Source of the DNA: UTCFX2 sp963827155
GTDB lineage: Bacteria > Chloroflexota > Anaerolineae > Anaerolineales > UBA4823
DNA: 64,000 bases
Assembly: GCA_963827155.1 (NCBI GenBank)
Contig: CAWGZV010000001.1
Location: 372,001 to 436,000 of the forward strand
Direction of reading: 5' to 3'
Under the pieces are notes generated by a model. That model was not told where the DNA came from. It made no database searches and worked only from the letters and a program-made list of their open reading frames with translations. The position numbers and the translations under genes were made by a program. Below, in pieces: positions 1 through 7,914 of this stretch (its first letter is position 1; every line of letters starts with the position of its first letter).

Positions 1-12
1 GGTCACTTCTCA

Positions 13-18
13 TAGAAT
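13..18 (+). promoter_or_regulatory. Possible -10 element (TAGAAT) for the SDR gene
   Basis: TAGAAT lies six bases before the ATG at 25, and there is no Shine-Dalgarno sequence between them. This fits a leaderless transcript. The -35 region would fall outside the window, so the call is weak by itself. It matches the pattern seen upstream of 11652, 18535 and 29349. Confidence 0.3.
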
Positions 19-24
19 CATTGA

Positions 25-825
25 ATGGATACTCCTTCACCAGTGATCCTGATCACCGGCGCCTCTGCTGGGATTGGAGAGGCAACAGCGCTGCTGTTCG
101 GCCGTTCGGGATACCGGGTTGCGCTTGCCGCCAGGCGGCCTGAGCGGTTGGAAGCGGCGGCGGAAGGGATCCGGGCGATAGGGGGAGATGCGGTCTGGTT
201 TCAAACCGATGTGTGTGAGACAGCTTCTATCCAAGGCCTGGTGAGGCAAGTCCTGGAGGAGTATGGAAGGATCGACATCCTGTTCAATAATGCCGGGATC
301 GGGAAGCTGAATTGGCTCGAAAAGCTGGATCCAACCGAAGATATTTTGGCGCTCATTAAGGTCAACCTGCTCGCAACAATCTGGACAGCTCAGGCTGTGC
401 TGCCGCATATGGTCGAGCGGCGCAGCGGGCACATCATAAATATGTCTTCCGTTGCAGGTCTGATCGCCGCCCCGACTTACAGCCTGTATGCAGCCTCGAA
501 GTTCGGAGTGCGCGGTTTCAGCGAAGCACTCCGGCGAGAGGTAGGAGTCTATGGGATCGATGTCTCCGTGCTCTACCCAGGCGGCGTACGCACCGGTTTC
601 GCTGCAGCGGACGTCGCTCGCCGGAAAACCGGGATCAGAACGCCGAAGTGGCTGGCGCTGACCTCGGAGGATGTCGCCCGAGCTGTACTCTCGCTTGTCC
701 ATCATCCCCGGAGATCGCTGGTGATTCCATGGCCGATGCGGTTTGCAGTGGGGCTGAACGTTCTGCTGCCCGGAGTGCTGGATTGGGGGATCCGGGAATT
801 TTTCGTGAAGCGTGAGCGAACTTAA
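25..825 (+). CDS. SDR family NAD(P)-dependent oxidoreductase
   Basis: A 266-residue classical short-chain dehydrogenase/reductase. The glycine-rich cofactor motif TGASAGIG is at residues 12-19, the NNAG motif is near residue 88, and the catalytic Ser (NMSSVAG) and YxxxK (YAASK) follow at about 140-162. The C-terminal 50 residues are hydrophobic and suggest membrane association (VGLNVLLPGVLDW), as in YqjQ/DltE-like SDRs. The substrate cannot be told from sequence. It stands alone, 128 bases before msrP. The ATG at 25 is chosen because it directly precedes the Rossmann fold. No Shine-Dalgarno sequence is visible. Confidence 0.9.
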   Translation: MDTPSPVILITGASAGIGEATALLFGRSGYRVALAARRPERLEAAAEGIRAIGGDAVWFQTDVCETASIQGLVRQVLEEYGRIDILFNNAGIGKLNWLEKLDPTEDILALIKVNLLATIWTAQAVLPHMVERRSGHIINMSSVAGLIAAPTYSLYAASKFGVRGFSEALRREVGVYGIDVSVLYPGGVRTGFAAADVARRKTGIRTPKWLALTSEDVARAVLSLVHHPRRSLVIPWPMRFAVGLNVLLPGVLDWGIREFFVKRERT

Positions 826-953
826 TTAACCCCTTTCAATGATTCTCAGCATATTCATCCTGCTGTAATGCTTCTGTAAGCATTGAAGGGTATACTGAAT
901 CTAACGATTCAGCCGAATGGGCTGATTATTGGTAGCTCCTTATGAGGTGTTAT

Positions 954-1922
954 ATGTCTTTGAAATCGAAATTTTTCTCTCCTCCTGTACTTCCCTCTGA
1001 GATCACTCCAGAGCATCTATACCTGAGCAGGCGCCAATTCATCAAAACGATGGGCGTGCTGGGATCGGGGGCTTTCCTGGCTGCCTGCGGAATTGCCGCG
1101 CCAGGCGAAGGTGAGCAGCAGACCCCGCCACCAGACTTGAGCGCAAGCAAGTCAACAGACGAGCTGGGAGATCCACTGAATACTTACGAACAGATCACGA
1201 ACTACAATAATTATTACGAATTCACCGTCAATAAAGAATTGGTTGCCGAACGGTCGAAGGATTTTAAAACCTCCCCATGGGATGTTGAAGTATATGGTCT
1301 GGTCAATAAACCAAAAACCTATTCCATGGAATCCCTGCTGAAAGATTTCACGCAGGAGGAGCGGATCTACCGGCTGCGCTGTGTGGAAGCCTGGTCGATG
1401 GTGATCCCGTGGTTGGGTTTTTCATTAAGCAAGCTGATCAAGGCGGTTGATCCGAAGTCCAGCGCCAAATACGTGCGCTTCGAAACGCTCTACGATCCCG
1501 AACAGATGCCTGGACAGTACAGCAAGACTTATCCGTGGCCATATCAAGAAGGCCTGCGGCTGGATGAGGCGATGCACGATCTGACGATCCTGGCGACCGG
1601 GCTCTACGGAAAACCCCTCCCGCCGCAAGACGGCGCTCCGATCCGGTTGGTGGTGCCCTGGAAGTACGGGTTCAAAAGCATCAAATCGATTGTCAAGATC
1701 GAGCTGGTCGACTACCAGCCAGACACGCTTTGGTCGACGATTGCGCCGGATGAATACGGCTTTTATGCAAATGTCAACCCGGATGTCTCGCACCCGCGCT
1801 GGTCGCAGAGCAGCGAACGCCGGATTGGCGAAAGCGGCAGACGACCCACCCTGATGTTCAACGGGTATGCGGACCAGGTCGCAAGTCTCTACGAGGGCAT
1901 GAACTTGCAGGAGTTCTATTGA
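954..1922 (+). CDS. msrP: Protein-methionine-sulfoxide reductase catalytic subunit MsrP
   Basis: About 322 residues. The N-terminus carries a twin-arginine signal (SRRQFIK) followed by a hydrophobic stretch ending in LAACG, so it should be exported folded with its molybdopterin cofactor. The body shows the sulfite-oxidase/YedY fold, including the RLRCVEAWSM segment that holds the molybdenum-ligating Cys and the PWKYGFKSIKSI segment. By family it repairs oxidised methionines in envelope proteins, taking electrons from MsrQ. The ATG at 954 is preferred over the one at 942 because AGGTG lies just before it. msrQ follows 39 bases downstream, giving a two-gene operon. Molybdopterin genes (moaA, moaD) lie elsewhere in the window. 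Confidence 0.93.
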   Translation: MSLKSKFFSPPVLPSEITPEHLYLSRRQFIKTMGVLGSGAFLAACGIAAPGEGEQQTPPPDLSASKSTDELGDPLNTYEQITNYNNYYEFTVNKELVAERSKDFKTSPWDVEVYGLVNKPKTYSMESLLKDFTQEERIYRLRCVEAWSMVIPWLGFSLSKLIKAVDPKSSAKYVRFETLYDPEQMPGQYSKTYPWPYQEGLRLDEAMHDLTILATGLYGKPLPPQDGAPIRLVVPWKYGFKSIKSIVKIELVDYQPDTLWSTIAPDEYGFYANVNPDVSHPRWSQSSERRIGESGRRPTLMFNGYADQVASLYEGMNLQEFY

Positions 1923-1961
1923 GCGAGCGGTCGCCGCTGAAGGCGCTCGGCTGGATGATAG

Positions 1962-2714
1962 ATGATCAAGTCGCTTAAGTTTAGCCCGTTTCAACTCGCG
2001 GTCCACATCGCTGCCTGGACGCTCGCGGCAGTTCTTGTTTGGGATTACCTGGCCGGCAATTTGACCGTCAATCCGATTCAGGCCCTGGAGCAGCGCACCG
2101 GACGATATGCGATTTACCTGCTGGTGGCTTCGCTTGCCTGTACACCGCTCAATACCGCTTTTGGATTCAAACAAGCCTTAACCATCCGGAGAAGCCTTGG
2201 TCTCTATGCTTTTATGTATGCTTCCATCCACTTCATGATCTTTATCGGGATCGATTACGGCTTTCAGCTTGGTCTCATCCTGACTGATGTCGGCTCGAAA
2301 CGCTACATCCTGATGGGCGCCCTGGCGCTGGCGACCCTGATTCCCCTGGCAGTCACTTCTACCAGGCGCTCGATGAAACGGATGGGGAAGAACTGGAAGC
2401 GGCTGCACCGGCTGGTTTACATCAGCGGGGTTGCGGCAGTGCTGCACTTTGCCTGGGTAAAGAAAGGGGACCTGTTCGCCCTGCAAGGGGATATCCTGCT
2501 CCCATTATTTCTGGGTTCCATTCTGCTCATCTTGCTAGCACTCCGCCTGGCGCCGGTGCGCAGAGCGGTGGTGAATGCCCGCCTGCGGATCAGCGGGAAG
2601 ATGAGGTCGCTGAAATTCAAATCTCCGCAGACTGCCAGCTCGGACCCAGTTCAACCGGGCAAGCGGATTCTCCGCCGTTCGGACCAGAGCAGCATCACCA
2701 GGGCTGGCAGATAG
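1962..2714 (+). CDS. msrQ: MsrQ, heme-binding membrane subunit of the MsrPQ system
   Basis: A 250-residue protein with about six transmembrane segments of the ferric-reductase-like YedZ family. His residues in the helices (for example ASIHFM, WKRLHRLVY and AVLHFAW) are the expected heme ligands. It passes electrons from the respiratory chain to MsrP. The conserved region ends near residue 200. The remaining roughly 45 residues are a basic, polar tail whose last 64 bases overlap the convergent gene ending at 2651. The tail is longer than usual for the family and could be a consequence of the overlap. Confidence 0.9.
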   Translation: MIKSLKFSPFQLAVHIAAWTLAAVLVWDYLAGNLTVNPIQALEQRTGRYAIYLLVASLACTPLNTAFGFKQALTIRRSLGLYAFMYASIHFMIFIGIDYGFQLGLILTDVGSKRYILMGALALATLIPLAVTSTRRSMKRMGKNWKRLHRLVYISGVAAVLHFAWVKKGDLFALQGDILLPLFLGSILLILLALRLAPVRRAVVNARLRISGKMRSLKFKSPQTASSDPVQPGKRILRRSDQSSITRAGR

Positions 2715-3589
2715 GTAAAAATCATAATGTGCTGAACAGGCTGTGCCAGGATCGCGCCGCTGACTGGATCGATCCCATGGATGCGCCAGAGAAGGTAGCC
2801 TATCCAGCTCAAGGCTGCCAGCAGGATACCTGATTTGAAATCGGGGGCGATCAGGATTAAAGGGAGCTGGTCGTAGAAAAACAGCAGCTGTGGCAGAATT
2901 GAAAGCCCGAGCAGCAGGCGAGCTTTGGCAGAGCGCCAAACCAGCAGCGCAAGCAGAAGGATCGGTCCGATAGGCAGGATCAGAAGCGGGGGAGGATGAC
3001 CTTCCAAAGAGCGGATAATTTCCAACCAGTCCCCAAGCCAGGAAGGCAGCAGGATGAAGGAAATCAGCAGCAAGATGGCGCCACCAATCGCTCCAGCCAG
3101 GCGCGGCCGGTACATGAATCCAGCCAGGCCGAGATTTGGCTTACAAACCAGCAGCCATTGCAGGGCTGGCAGAAGCATTGCTGCGGTCATCAAAGGCGCC
3201 CACTGAACCACACCCAGCGCAACCCAATACGAAGCGCCGAAGAAAATGGGGAAATGCTTCCAGCCATCCCGGCTGACCGCAAAAGCCAGCAGCCCAGAGC
3301 TGATCCCAAAAAAGAGCGCTCCGGCGAGGTAGGGCGGCAAATATGAGAATGGGATCGATACCACGGCGGCAGGGAGAGGATAGTAGTAATAGGTCTGGAA
3401 GGGATAATCGCCTTCTGGCTGGATGGCTTCATAGGGATTCTGCTGGTTTCTCAAATACCAGGCTGCCCGCCACGAGAAAGTGAAATCTGCAGCCATTTGC
3501 TCCCGCTTTACCAACCCAAAATAGCATATTAACCCGGCGCTGAAGCCGATAATCGCGGCGAGCAATATCCGGGCTGGCATTCCTATCAT
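2651..3589 (-). CDS. GT87/DUF2029-like polytopic membrane protein
   Basis: About 312 residues with eight or nine hydrophobic helices. The early segment DFTFSWRAAWYLRNQQNPYE, followed by a Tyr-rich YYYYPL stretch, resembles the first periplasmic loop of DUF2029 (GT-C fold, mannosyltransferase-like) proteins, where acidic residues contact the lipid-linked sugar donor. The ATG at 3589 (MIGMPARILL) places the first helix at the N-terminus; an upstream start at 3622 is possible. The 3' end overlaps msrQ in antisense. The sugar specificity is unknown. Confidence 0.6.
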   Translation of the reverse strand: MIGMPARILLAAIIGFSAGLICYFGLVKREQMAADFTFSWRAAWYLRNQQNPYEAIQPEGDYPFQTYYYYPLPAAVVSIPFSYLPPYLAGALFFGISSGLLAFAVSRDGWKHFPIFFGASYWVALGVVQWAPLMTAAMLLPALQWLLVCKPNLGLAGFMYRPRLAGAIGGAILLLISFILLPSWLGDWLEIIRSLEGHPPPLLILPIGPILLLALLVWRSAKARLLLGLSILPQLLFFYDQLPLILIAPDFKSGILLAALSWIGYLLWRIHGIDPVSGAILAQPVQHIMIFTYLPALVMLLWSERRRIRLPG

Positions 3590-3780
3590 TCGGGATTCTT
3601 CAGGATAATTGGACAAGACCAAATGCTCTATGCCGCTCGAAAAGGCTCATTCTTGTCATTATAACGATCTTTTTGATTGCGATCATGAACCTCAATGCAG
3701 CCTCAACCAAAAAATATTCAAAGCCAGAATTTCTTAAGTCTTGGATACAATAAGGGGAAAATTGGAGAGGTATATTGAAA

Positions 3781-4131
3781 ATGAAAATCCAAGAAATCTT
3801 GCCGGTAGCGATCTCGATCACAGTTATCATTCTGGTCGCCGTAATCCAGAAACAAAGCCGGGTTGTAGCCGCCGTGACCGCAACAATGCCGGTGACGATC
3901 CCACTGACGCTTTGGATTGTGTATTCGTCCACGCATGGGAATCCCCAGATGATGGCACAGTTTACTCGAAGTCTGGTTATAGGAATCATTCCGACGGTAG
4001 CTTTTGTCCTATCGATTTGGTTTGGTTCACGGGCGGGGCTGAAATTGATCCCGATGATTGGCGCAGGCTACCTGGCCTGGGGGCTGACCCTGCTGGCAGT
4101 CTTAACTGCCCGTAAATTCTTCAAGCTCTGA
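3781..4131 (+). CDS. Small integral membrane protein, unknown function
   Basis: About 116 residues with four predicted transmembrane segments (ILPVAISITVIILVAVI near the start, then ATMPVTIPLTLWIVY, IGIIPTVAFVLSIWF and IGAGYLAWGLTLLAVL). It resembles DUF3147-type proteins in size and layout, but I cannot assign a family firmly. GGAGAGG at 3764-3770 serves the ATG at 3781; a TTG at 3775 in the same frame is too close to it. The 3' end overlaps the convergent PP-loop gene by about 30 bases. Confidence 0.65.
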   Translation: MKIQEILPVAISITVIILVAVIQKQSRVVAAVTATMPVTIPLTLWIVYSSTHGNPQMMAQFTRSLVIGIIPTVAFVLSIWFGSRAGLKLIPMIGAGYLAWGLTLLAVLTARKFFKL

Positions 4132-5283
4132 GGGGTTTGCCCGTCCAGTTTTTGTTAGTTGGGGGAAGGTTTGCTTCAGTACATAGCGCGCCCGATTAAC
4201 GATATAACCTGCCTTGAGCGCCCACAACCAGGTTCCTCTCCGATTATTCTCTTTGCTTTTCTGGAGGATATCCCGGTAGTAGCGGATCCGGCTGGTATAA
4301 GCGTAATTCAGCCGTAAAATCTGACCCGGGCTCACGTCCTTAGTGAAAGCTGGCGGAAAGGGCAGTCCCAGCGCTCGGAATTCCAAAATTGTGCGGATGC
4401 ATTTCTCGCAGCGGCAGCAGTTGACGTCGCGTTCTTTCCCGCGGGTGCAGACCCGCATGTATTGGAGAAACTCAGGCCAGCGTGCCATTGCTGCGATCTT
4501 CTGCATGCGAGCGAAGCCAGCGCCATCGTGGACGATGCGGAAGGACGCGCTGGATAACAACCGGTCGGTAAGTGGATTCGACCCCCAAGGGAAGTGCAGA
4601 GATTCGTATGGAGATGAGGACGGGATCAATCCAGCCGAATATCCGCCGCTGAGAAGCATCAGCCCAGAGGCAAGGATGGCTGCATGGCCGTCATCAAAAT
4701 CCAGACCGCATTTCTTGGCATTCGTCGCCATCTGGATCAAGCGCCCTCCCAGGCTTTCGACCTGGATTTGCTGGCGCAGGGCGGCGCGCTCGAAAACCTC
4801 CGGTTGGTTCAAACGGATATCAAATCCGTGGATCATCAGGCCGGCTCGAACAGGTAGACGGCTGCGCCCGGAATGCCCGGTCGAATGCCGCCAATAAGAA
4901 AAGCACGAATCCACGCCCCCAGAGAAGCCTACAATCGCATCTCGGTCTTTTTTTTCCTGCTCAGCTTCATGATCGGCAGTGATTTGGATTTGTTGATAGC
5001 GATCAGGACGCCAGGCGTTCCAAACTGCCTGAAATTCCTCCAGATTCTTCAGCAGCGAGGGGGAGACTGAACCGTGGATCACCAGATCGCGGCCATTTTG
5101 CATTGCTAAAAAAACCGCGATCGCGGCGTATGGATCACAGCTGCTGGAAAGGTCATTATGGCAGGTGAGCGGCAGGCGGTACCATATTTCCTGGTCTTCC
5201 GGCTTGAGGCCTTCGAGGAAGAAACCTACCGTGATCTGATCGTCCTTGGTTTTCGGTTCACGAGGCCATAGTTCGATACCCAT
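4102..5283 (-). CDS. PP-loop ATPase-like protein with Cys cluster (paralog A)
   Basis: About 393 residues. The PP-loop SGGVDS at residues 121-126 is the AMP-forming ATP pyrophosphatase signature shared by QueC, asparagine synthetase and tRNA-thiolation enzymes. A C-terminal cluster NCCRCEKCIRTI has four closely spaced cysteines, suggesting a bound metal, as in QueC. The first 110 residues match no family I recognise. The start is the ATG at 5283, which overlaps the stop of the upstream paralog in a TAATG junction; a TTG 15 bases upstream is less likely. It is translationally coupled to its paralog and probably works with it. The substrate is unknown. Confidence 0.7.
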   Translation of the reverse strand: MGIELWPREPKTKDDQITVGFFLEGLKPEDQEIWYRLPLTCHNDLSSSCDPYAAIAVFLAMQNGRDLVIHGSVSPSLLKNLEEFQAVWNAWRPDRYQQIQITADHEAEQEKKDRDAIVGFSGGVDSCFSYWRHSTGHSGRSRLPVRAGLMIHGFDIRLNQPEVFERAALRQQIQVESLGGRLIQMATNAKKCGLDFDDGHAAILASGLMLLSGGYSAGLIPSSSPYESLHFPWGSNPLTDRLLSSASFRIVHDGAGFARMQKIAAMARWPEFLQYMRVCTRGKERDVNCCRCEKCIRTILEFRALGLPFPPAFTKDVSPGQILRLNYAYTSRIRYYRDILQKSKENNRRGTWLWALKAGYIVNRARYVLKQTFPQLTKTGRANPSELEEFTGS

Positions 5284-6470
5284 TATCTTCGGCTCCAACG
5301 AGGTTTGATTTTCAGCAATACAGCCAGCTCACGAGCGCTGGATTTTACTGTGTTAGCAGCGACCGCAAGCCTCAAGGCATTCATCCAGGATCCATGCAAG
5401 CCGGTGTGCCTGGCTTCGCTTAAAACGCGGTTATAGTAGAAAACCCTGATAGGCGATGGAAAATTCATCCTGGCGATCTCCATATCACTGGGATCGTGAT
5501 CGAAACATGGAGGCAGGCCCAGTCCAAGAGCCCGGAAGGTGAGGATATTGCGGAGGCATTTCTCGCAGCGGCAGCAGTTGCGGTCGCGAACGTCGGGGTT
5601 TCTTCCGAGGCAAACGCGCAGGTATTGAAGCGCTTCGGGCCAGTCTGCGATGAACCGGGTTTTTTGAAAGCGGGTGTATGAGGCGCCGTCGTGGATGATC
5701 GGAAATGAGGCGCTTGAAAGAAAAGGATCAGAAATTGAATTCGATCCATACGGCAGCGCCCAGGGATACAGGAGATTTTGGTTTGGATCGGAATTCGCAA
5801 TGATTCCATTGGCAAACCCGCCCTGGAGCAGCGAGAGACAGGAAGCGAGCTGGCTGGCGAAACTGTTATCCAGGTTATCGCCAAGGATTTTGAGATTAAT
5901 CAGCATTGGGATAATTTCCATCCCAAGACTCGAGAGCAGGGTCTTATTTCGCTCCAGGGCGCGATCGAATGCCGCCTGGCTGCGCAGCGGAATATCGAAA
6001 CCGAGCAGCATCAACCCGGCATGGAGGTCCAGATTGCCGCGCCCTGCCAGCCCTTTGCGGTGACGGTAGGCGGTGACGCAAGAATTTAACCCTCCCGAAA
6101 ATGCCATAACGCTCGCCGAGCCAGGCGGGACTGGCAGATCCCGTTCTTCGTCTGCCCGAATTACAACGGGGGTGTACTCCTCCGGCATCCATTTATTCCA
6201 GATGATCTGATATTCCTCGAGGTTATCCAGCAGCGACGGCGAGACGATGCCGTGAACATGCAGGTCAGCTTTAGCCTTCATCGCCTTGAAAATCACAGCG
6301 ATCACAAAAGGATCGCAGCTCTGGGTCAGTGCGGCGCGGTATTCGAGCGGGAGCTTATACCAGATCCGCTCGGGTGTTTTCCCAGGGGCTTCGAGTTCAA
6401 AACCTGCAGTGACCCACCCATCTTCGATAGCTGTCTCAGCAGGCCAGATATGCAGGACCTCTTTTTCCAA
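5283..6470 (-). CDS. PP-loop ATPase-like protein with Cys cluster (paralog B)
   Basis: A 395-residue paralog of the next gene, similar along its whole length: matching N-terminal domain (SCDP..A, HG.VSPSLL.NLEE), PP-loop region, SSASF.I.HDGA segment and the Cys cluster NCCRCEKCLRNI. Its PP-loop reads SGGLNS at 125-130, so the usual Asp is Asn. That may weaken or abolish adenylating activity. The reading frame opens with TTG at 6470, preceded by GAGGG at a suitable distance, and no in-frame ATG lies upstream. It is first in a two-gene operon, transcribed divergently from the RIO-kinase region. Confidence 0.7.
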   Translation of the reverse strand: MEKEVLHIWPAETAIEDGWVTAGFELEAPGKTPERIWYKLPLEYRAALTQSCDPFVIAVIFKAMKAKADLHVHGIVSPSLLDNLEEYQIIWNKWMPEEYTPVVIRADEERDLPVPPGSASVMAFSGGLNSCVTAYRHRKGLAGRGNLDLHAGLMLLGFDIPLRSQAAFDRALERNKTLLSSLGMEIIPMLINLKILGDNLDNSFASQLASCLSLLQGGFANGIIANSDPNQNLLYPWALPYGSNSISDPFLSSASFPIIHDGASYTRFQKTRFIADWPEALQYLRVCLGRNPDVRDRNCCRCEKCLRNILTFRALGLGLPPCFDHDPSDMEIARMNFPSPIRVFYYNRVLSEARHTGLHGSWMNALRLAVAANTVKSSARELAVLLKIKPRWSRR

Positions 6471-6504
6471 TAGCTTGATTCCCTCATTCCCATATGACCA
6501 GCCT

Positions 6505-6510
6505 ATTATA
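6505..6510 (-). promoter_or_regulatory. -10 element (TATAAT) for the PP-loop operon
   Basis: A perfect TATAAT on the minus strand, about 35 bases before the TTG start at 6470. No convincing -35 sequence is visible at 16-18 bases. It sits close to the divergent promoter at 6528-6556. Confidence 0.4.
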
Positions 6511-6527
6511 TCGCCAACCGCCGCTGC

Positions 6528-6556
6528 TTAACTCGGTCTGCGGGCGGTGGTAAAAT
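6528..6556 (+). promoter_or_regulatory. Promoter TTAACT-N17-TAAAAT for the RIO leader
   Basis: A -35-like TTAACT (6528-6533) and a -10-like TAAAAT (6551-6556) are separated by exactly 17 bases. Transcription would begin near 6563, just before the leader ORF and terminator. Confidence 0.5.
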
Positions 6557-6595
6557 CCACTCATTCTAAATTCGAGAGAAAGGAGGCAAAAATAT

Positions 6596-6661
6596 ATGCA
6601 AATCGATAGAAATGTTGCCCTAACGCAACTATTTGGCGCGCCTCCTGGAGGTCAATCCTAG
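6596..6661 (+). CDS. Putative 21-codon leader peptide with Pro-Pro-Gly motif
   Basis: An ATG at 6596 is preceded by an excellent Shine-Dalgarno sequence (AAAGGAGG, ending at 6586). The peptide is 21 residues and ends ...LFGAPPGGQS before TAG. PPG at residues 16-18 is a classic ribosome-slowing motif that depends on EF-P. A rho-independent terminator starts 25 bases after the stop, and the RIO kinase gene follows. Strong initiation, a tiny ORF and an immediate terminator together suggest a translated attenuator rather than a free-standing protein. The Shine-Dalgarno core (6581-6587) is complementary to 6640-6646 inside the ORF. Confidence 0.5.
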   Translation: MQIDRNVALTQLFGAPPGGQS

Positions 6662-6700
6662 CAGCAGCAGGTTTTCTGATTAGCGAACCACAGGTGCGCC
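6635..6700 (+). promoter_or_regulatory. Possible alternative (antiterminator) pairing in the RIO leader
   Basis: GGCGCGCCT (6635-6643, the Gly-Ala-Pro codons of the leader) can pair with AGGTGCGCC (6692-6700) over nine positions with one G-U. This would invade the 5' arm and loop of the terminator at 6686-6712. Whether the leader is being translated would decide which structure forms. I infer this by eye, without a folding calculation. Confidence 0.3.
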
Positions 6701-6716
6701 TGCCCTGTGGTTTTTT
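6686..6716 (+). terminator. Rho-independent terminator between leader ORF and RIO kinase
   Basis: AACCACAGG (6686-6694) pairs perfectly with CCTGTGGTT (6704-6712), and the T-run extends from 6711 to 6716. It lies inside the putative 5' leader of the RIO gene and so would act as an attenuator. The 3' arm (CCCTGTGGT, 6703-6711) is also perfectly complementary to ACCACAGGG at 6764-6772. Confidence 0.8.
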
Positions 6717-6821
6717 GATTCTTGAACGAGCGCCGGAATGTGAGCCTAGACCAGGCAGCCAATACCACAGGGAGAATCACTAAAGGCTCAAGAACAACAA
6801 TAATTGGAGAACAACACGGTT

Positions 6822-7874
6822 ATGTCTGGTTTGAATTACAGCGAGTATACGGATGAATTCGAAGGATTCGAACAGGATTTCAGAATCCGGAATATGTCTG
6901 CGAATTCCCGAGGCGCTAATCCCAGGAAGGATAAGAAATCCCGGGTGCAGGCCGATAACGCGGTCCAGCTTGCGGGCGGCTACGATGATCGCCTGCAAAG
7001 CAAATTCAGCTACAGCGCCTCGCGCCATGAAGCAGCCTGGCTGCTCAATTCGCTTGGAGAATTTTTCGAACAGCATTGGCTGGATGATGTGCTCCGGCTG
7101 GTCAAAGGCGGCAAGGAAGCAAACGTTTACCAATGCCTGGCTAATCCCTCCGTGAAAGGCTTAGAACAGCCATACCTGGCGGCAAAAGTGTACCGCCCAA
7201 GGAGATTTCGAAATTTGAAGAATGATCTTCTCTACCGGGAGGGCCGTACAGACCTGGACAGCGACGGCAACCTGATCATTGATGACGGCATGCAGCACGC
7301 AATCGCCAAGAAGACCGAATACGGCCGTGAGCTGCTGCATACCTCCTGGATCGAGCATGAGGTGATGACGATGGAGCTGCTTTCTGAAGCTGGAGGGGAT
7401 GTCCCGCAAATATTCGCCAGCGAAAACAACGCCATTCTGATGTCATTCATCGGTGACGACCAGACTGCTGCACCGATCTTGTCCAGCGTTCGCCTCAAGC
7501 CAAAACAGGCTGCCCGGCTTTTCGAGCGGGTAGTCCACAACATGGAGCTGATGCTGGCGGTCAACCGAGTGCACGGCGATTTTTCAGCTTACAATATCCT
7601 CTTTTGGGATGATGAGATAACGATCATCGATTTCCCCCAATCAATCGATCCGCATCTCAACCGCAACGCATTTCGGATTTTCGAGAGAGATGCGGTCAGG
7701 ATCTGCGAATATTTCTCCCGCCAGGGTGTAAAATCCAATCCACACCAGCTTGCAGCCGACCTGTGGCAGGCTCATCACTTGCGAGCGATTCCAGATGTCC
7801 ATCCGAAGATGCTCGATGTGGAAAACGAAGCAGACCGGGCGTATTGGAAGGAATGGTCCTCAGGTGAGATATGA
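6822..7874 (+). CDS. RIO-type serine/threonine protein kinase
   Basis: About 350 residues with an atypical RIO1-like kinase fold. The flexible P-loop region reads VKGGKEANVYQC, the ATP-binding Lys follows in AAKVYRP, the catalytic loop is VHGDFSAYNILFWDD, and the metal-binding Asp is in ITIIDFPQSID. Archaeal and eukaryotic RIO1 proteins act in small-subunit maturation; bacterial ones are poorly studied. The ATG at 6822 is preferred (GGAG at 6806-6809), though a TTG at 6804 keeps the frame open. The first 60 residues are polar and probably flexible. It lies behind a leader ORF and terminator, which would fit control by translation status. Confidence 0.85.
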   Translation: MSGLNYSEYTDEFEGFEQDFRIRNMSANSRGANPRKDKKSRVQADNAVQLAGGYDDRLQSKFSYSASRHEAAWLLNSLGEFFEQHWLDDVLRLVKGGKEANVYQCLANPSVKGLEQPYLAAKVYRPRRFRNLKNDLLYREGRTDLDSDGNLIIDDGMQHAIAKKTEYGRELLHTSWIEHEVMTMELLSEAGGDVPQIFASENNAILMSFIGDDQTAAPILSSVRLKPKQAARLFERVVHNMELMLAVNRVHGDFSAYNILFWDDEITIIDFPQSIDPHLNRNAFRIFERDAVRICEYFSRQGVKSNPHQLAADLWQAHHLRAIPDVHPKMLDVENEADRAYWKEWSSGEI

Positions 7875-7914
7875 TGCGAGGCGCTGCCGGCGAGATTAAT
7901 CCAAGGATTCGTCG

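Noticed and set aside
1425..2174. Long antisense ORF across msrP and msrQ (and similar ones opposite other genes)
   Set aside because: It is the shadow frame of well-supported genes, with atypical residue composition and no ribosome site.
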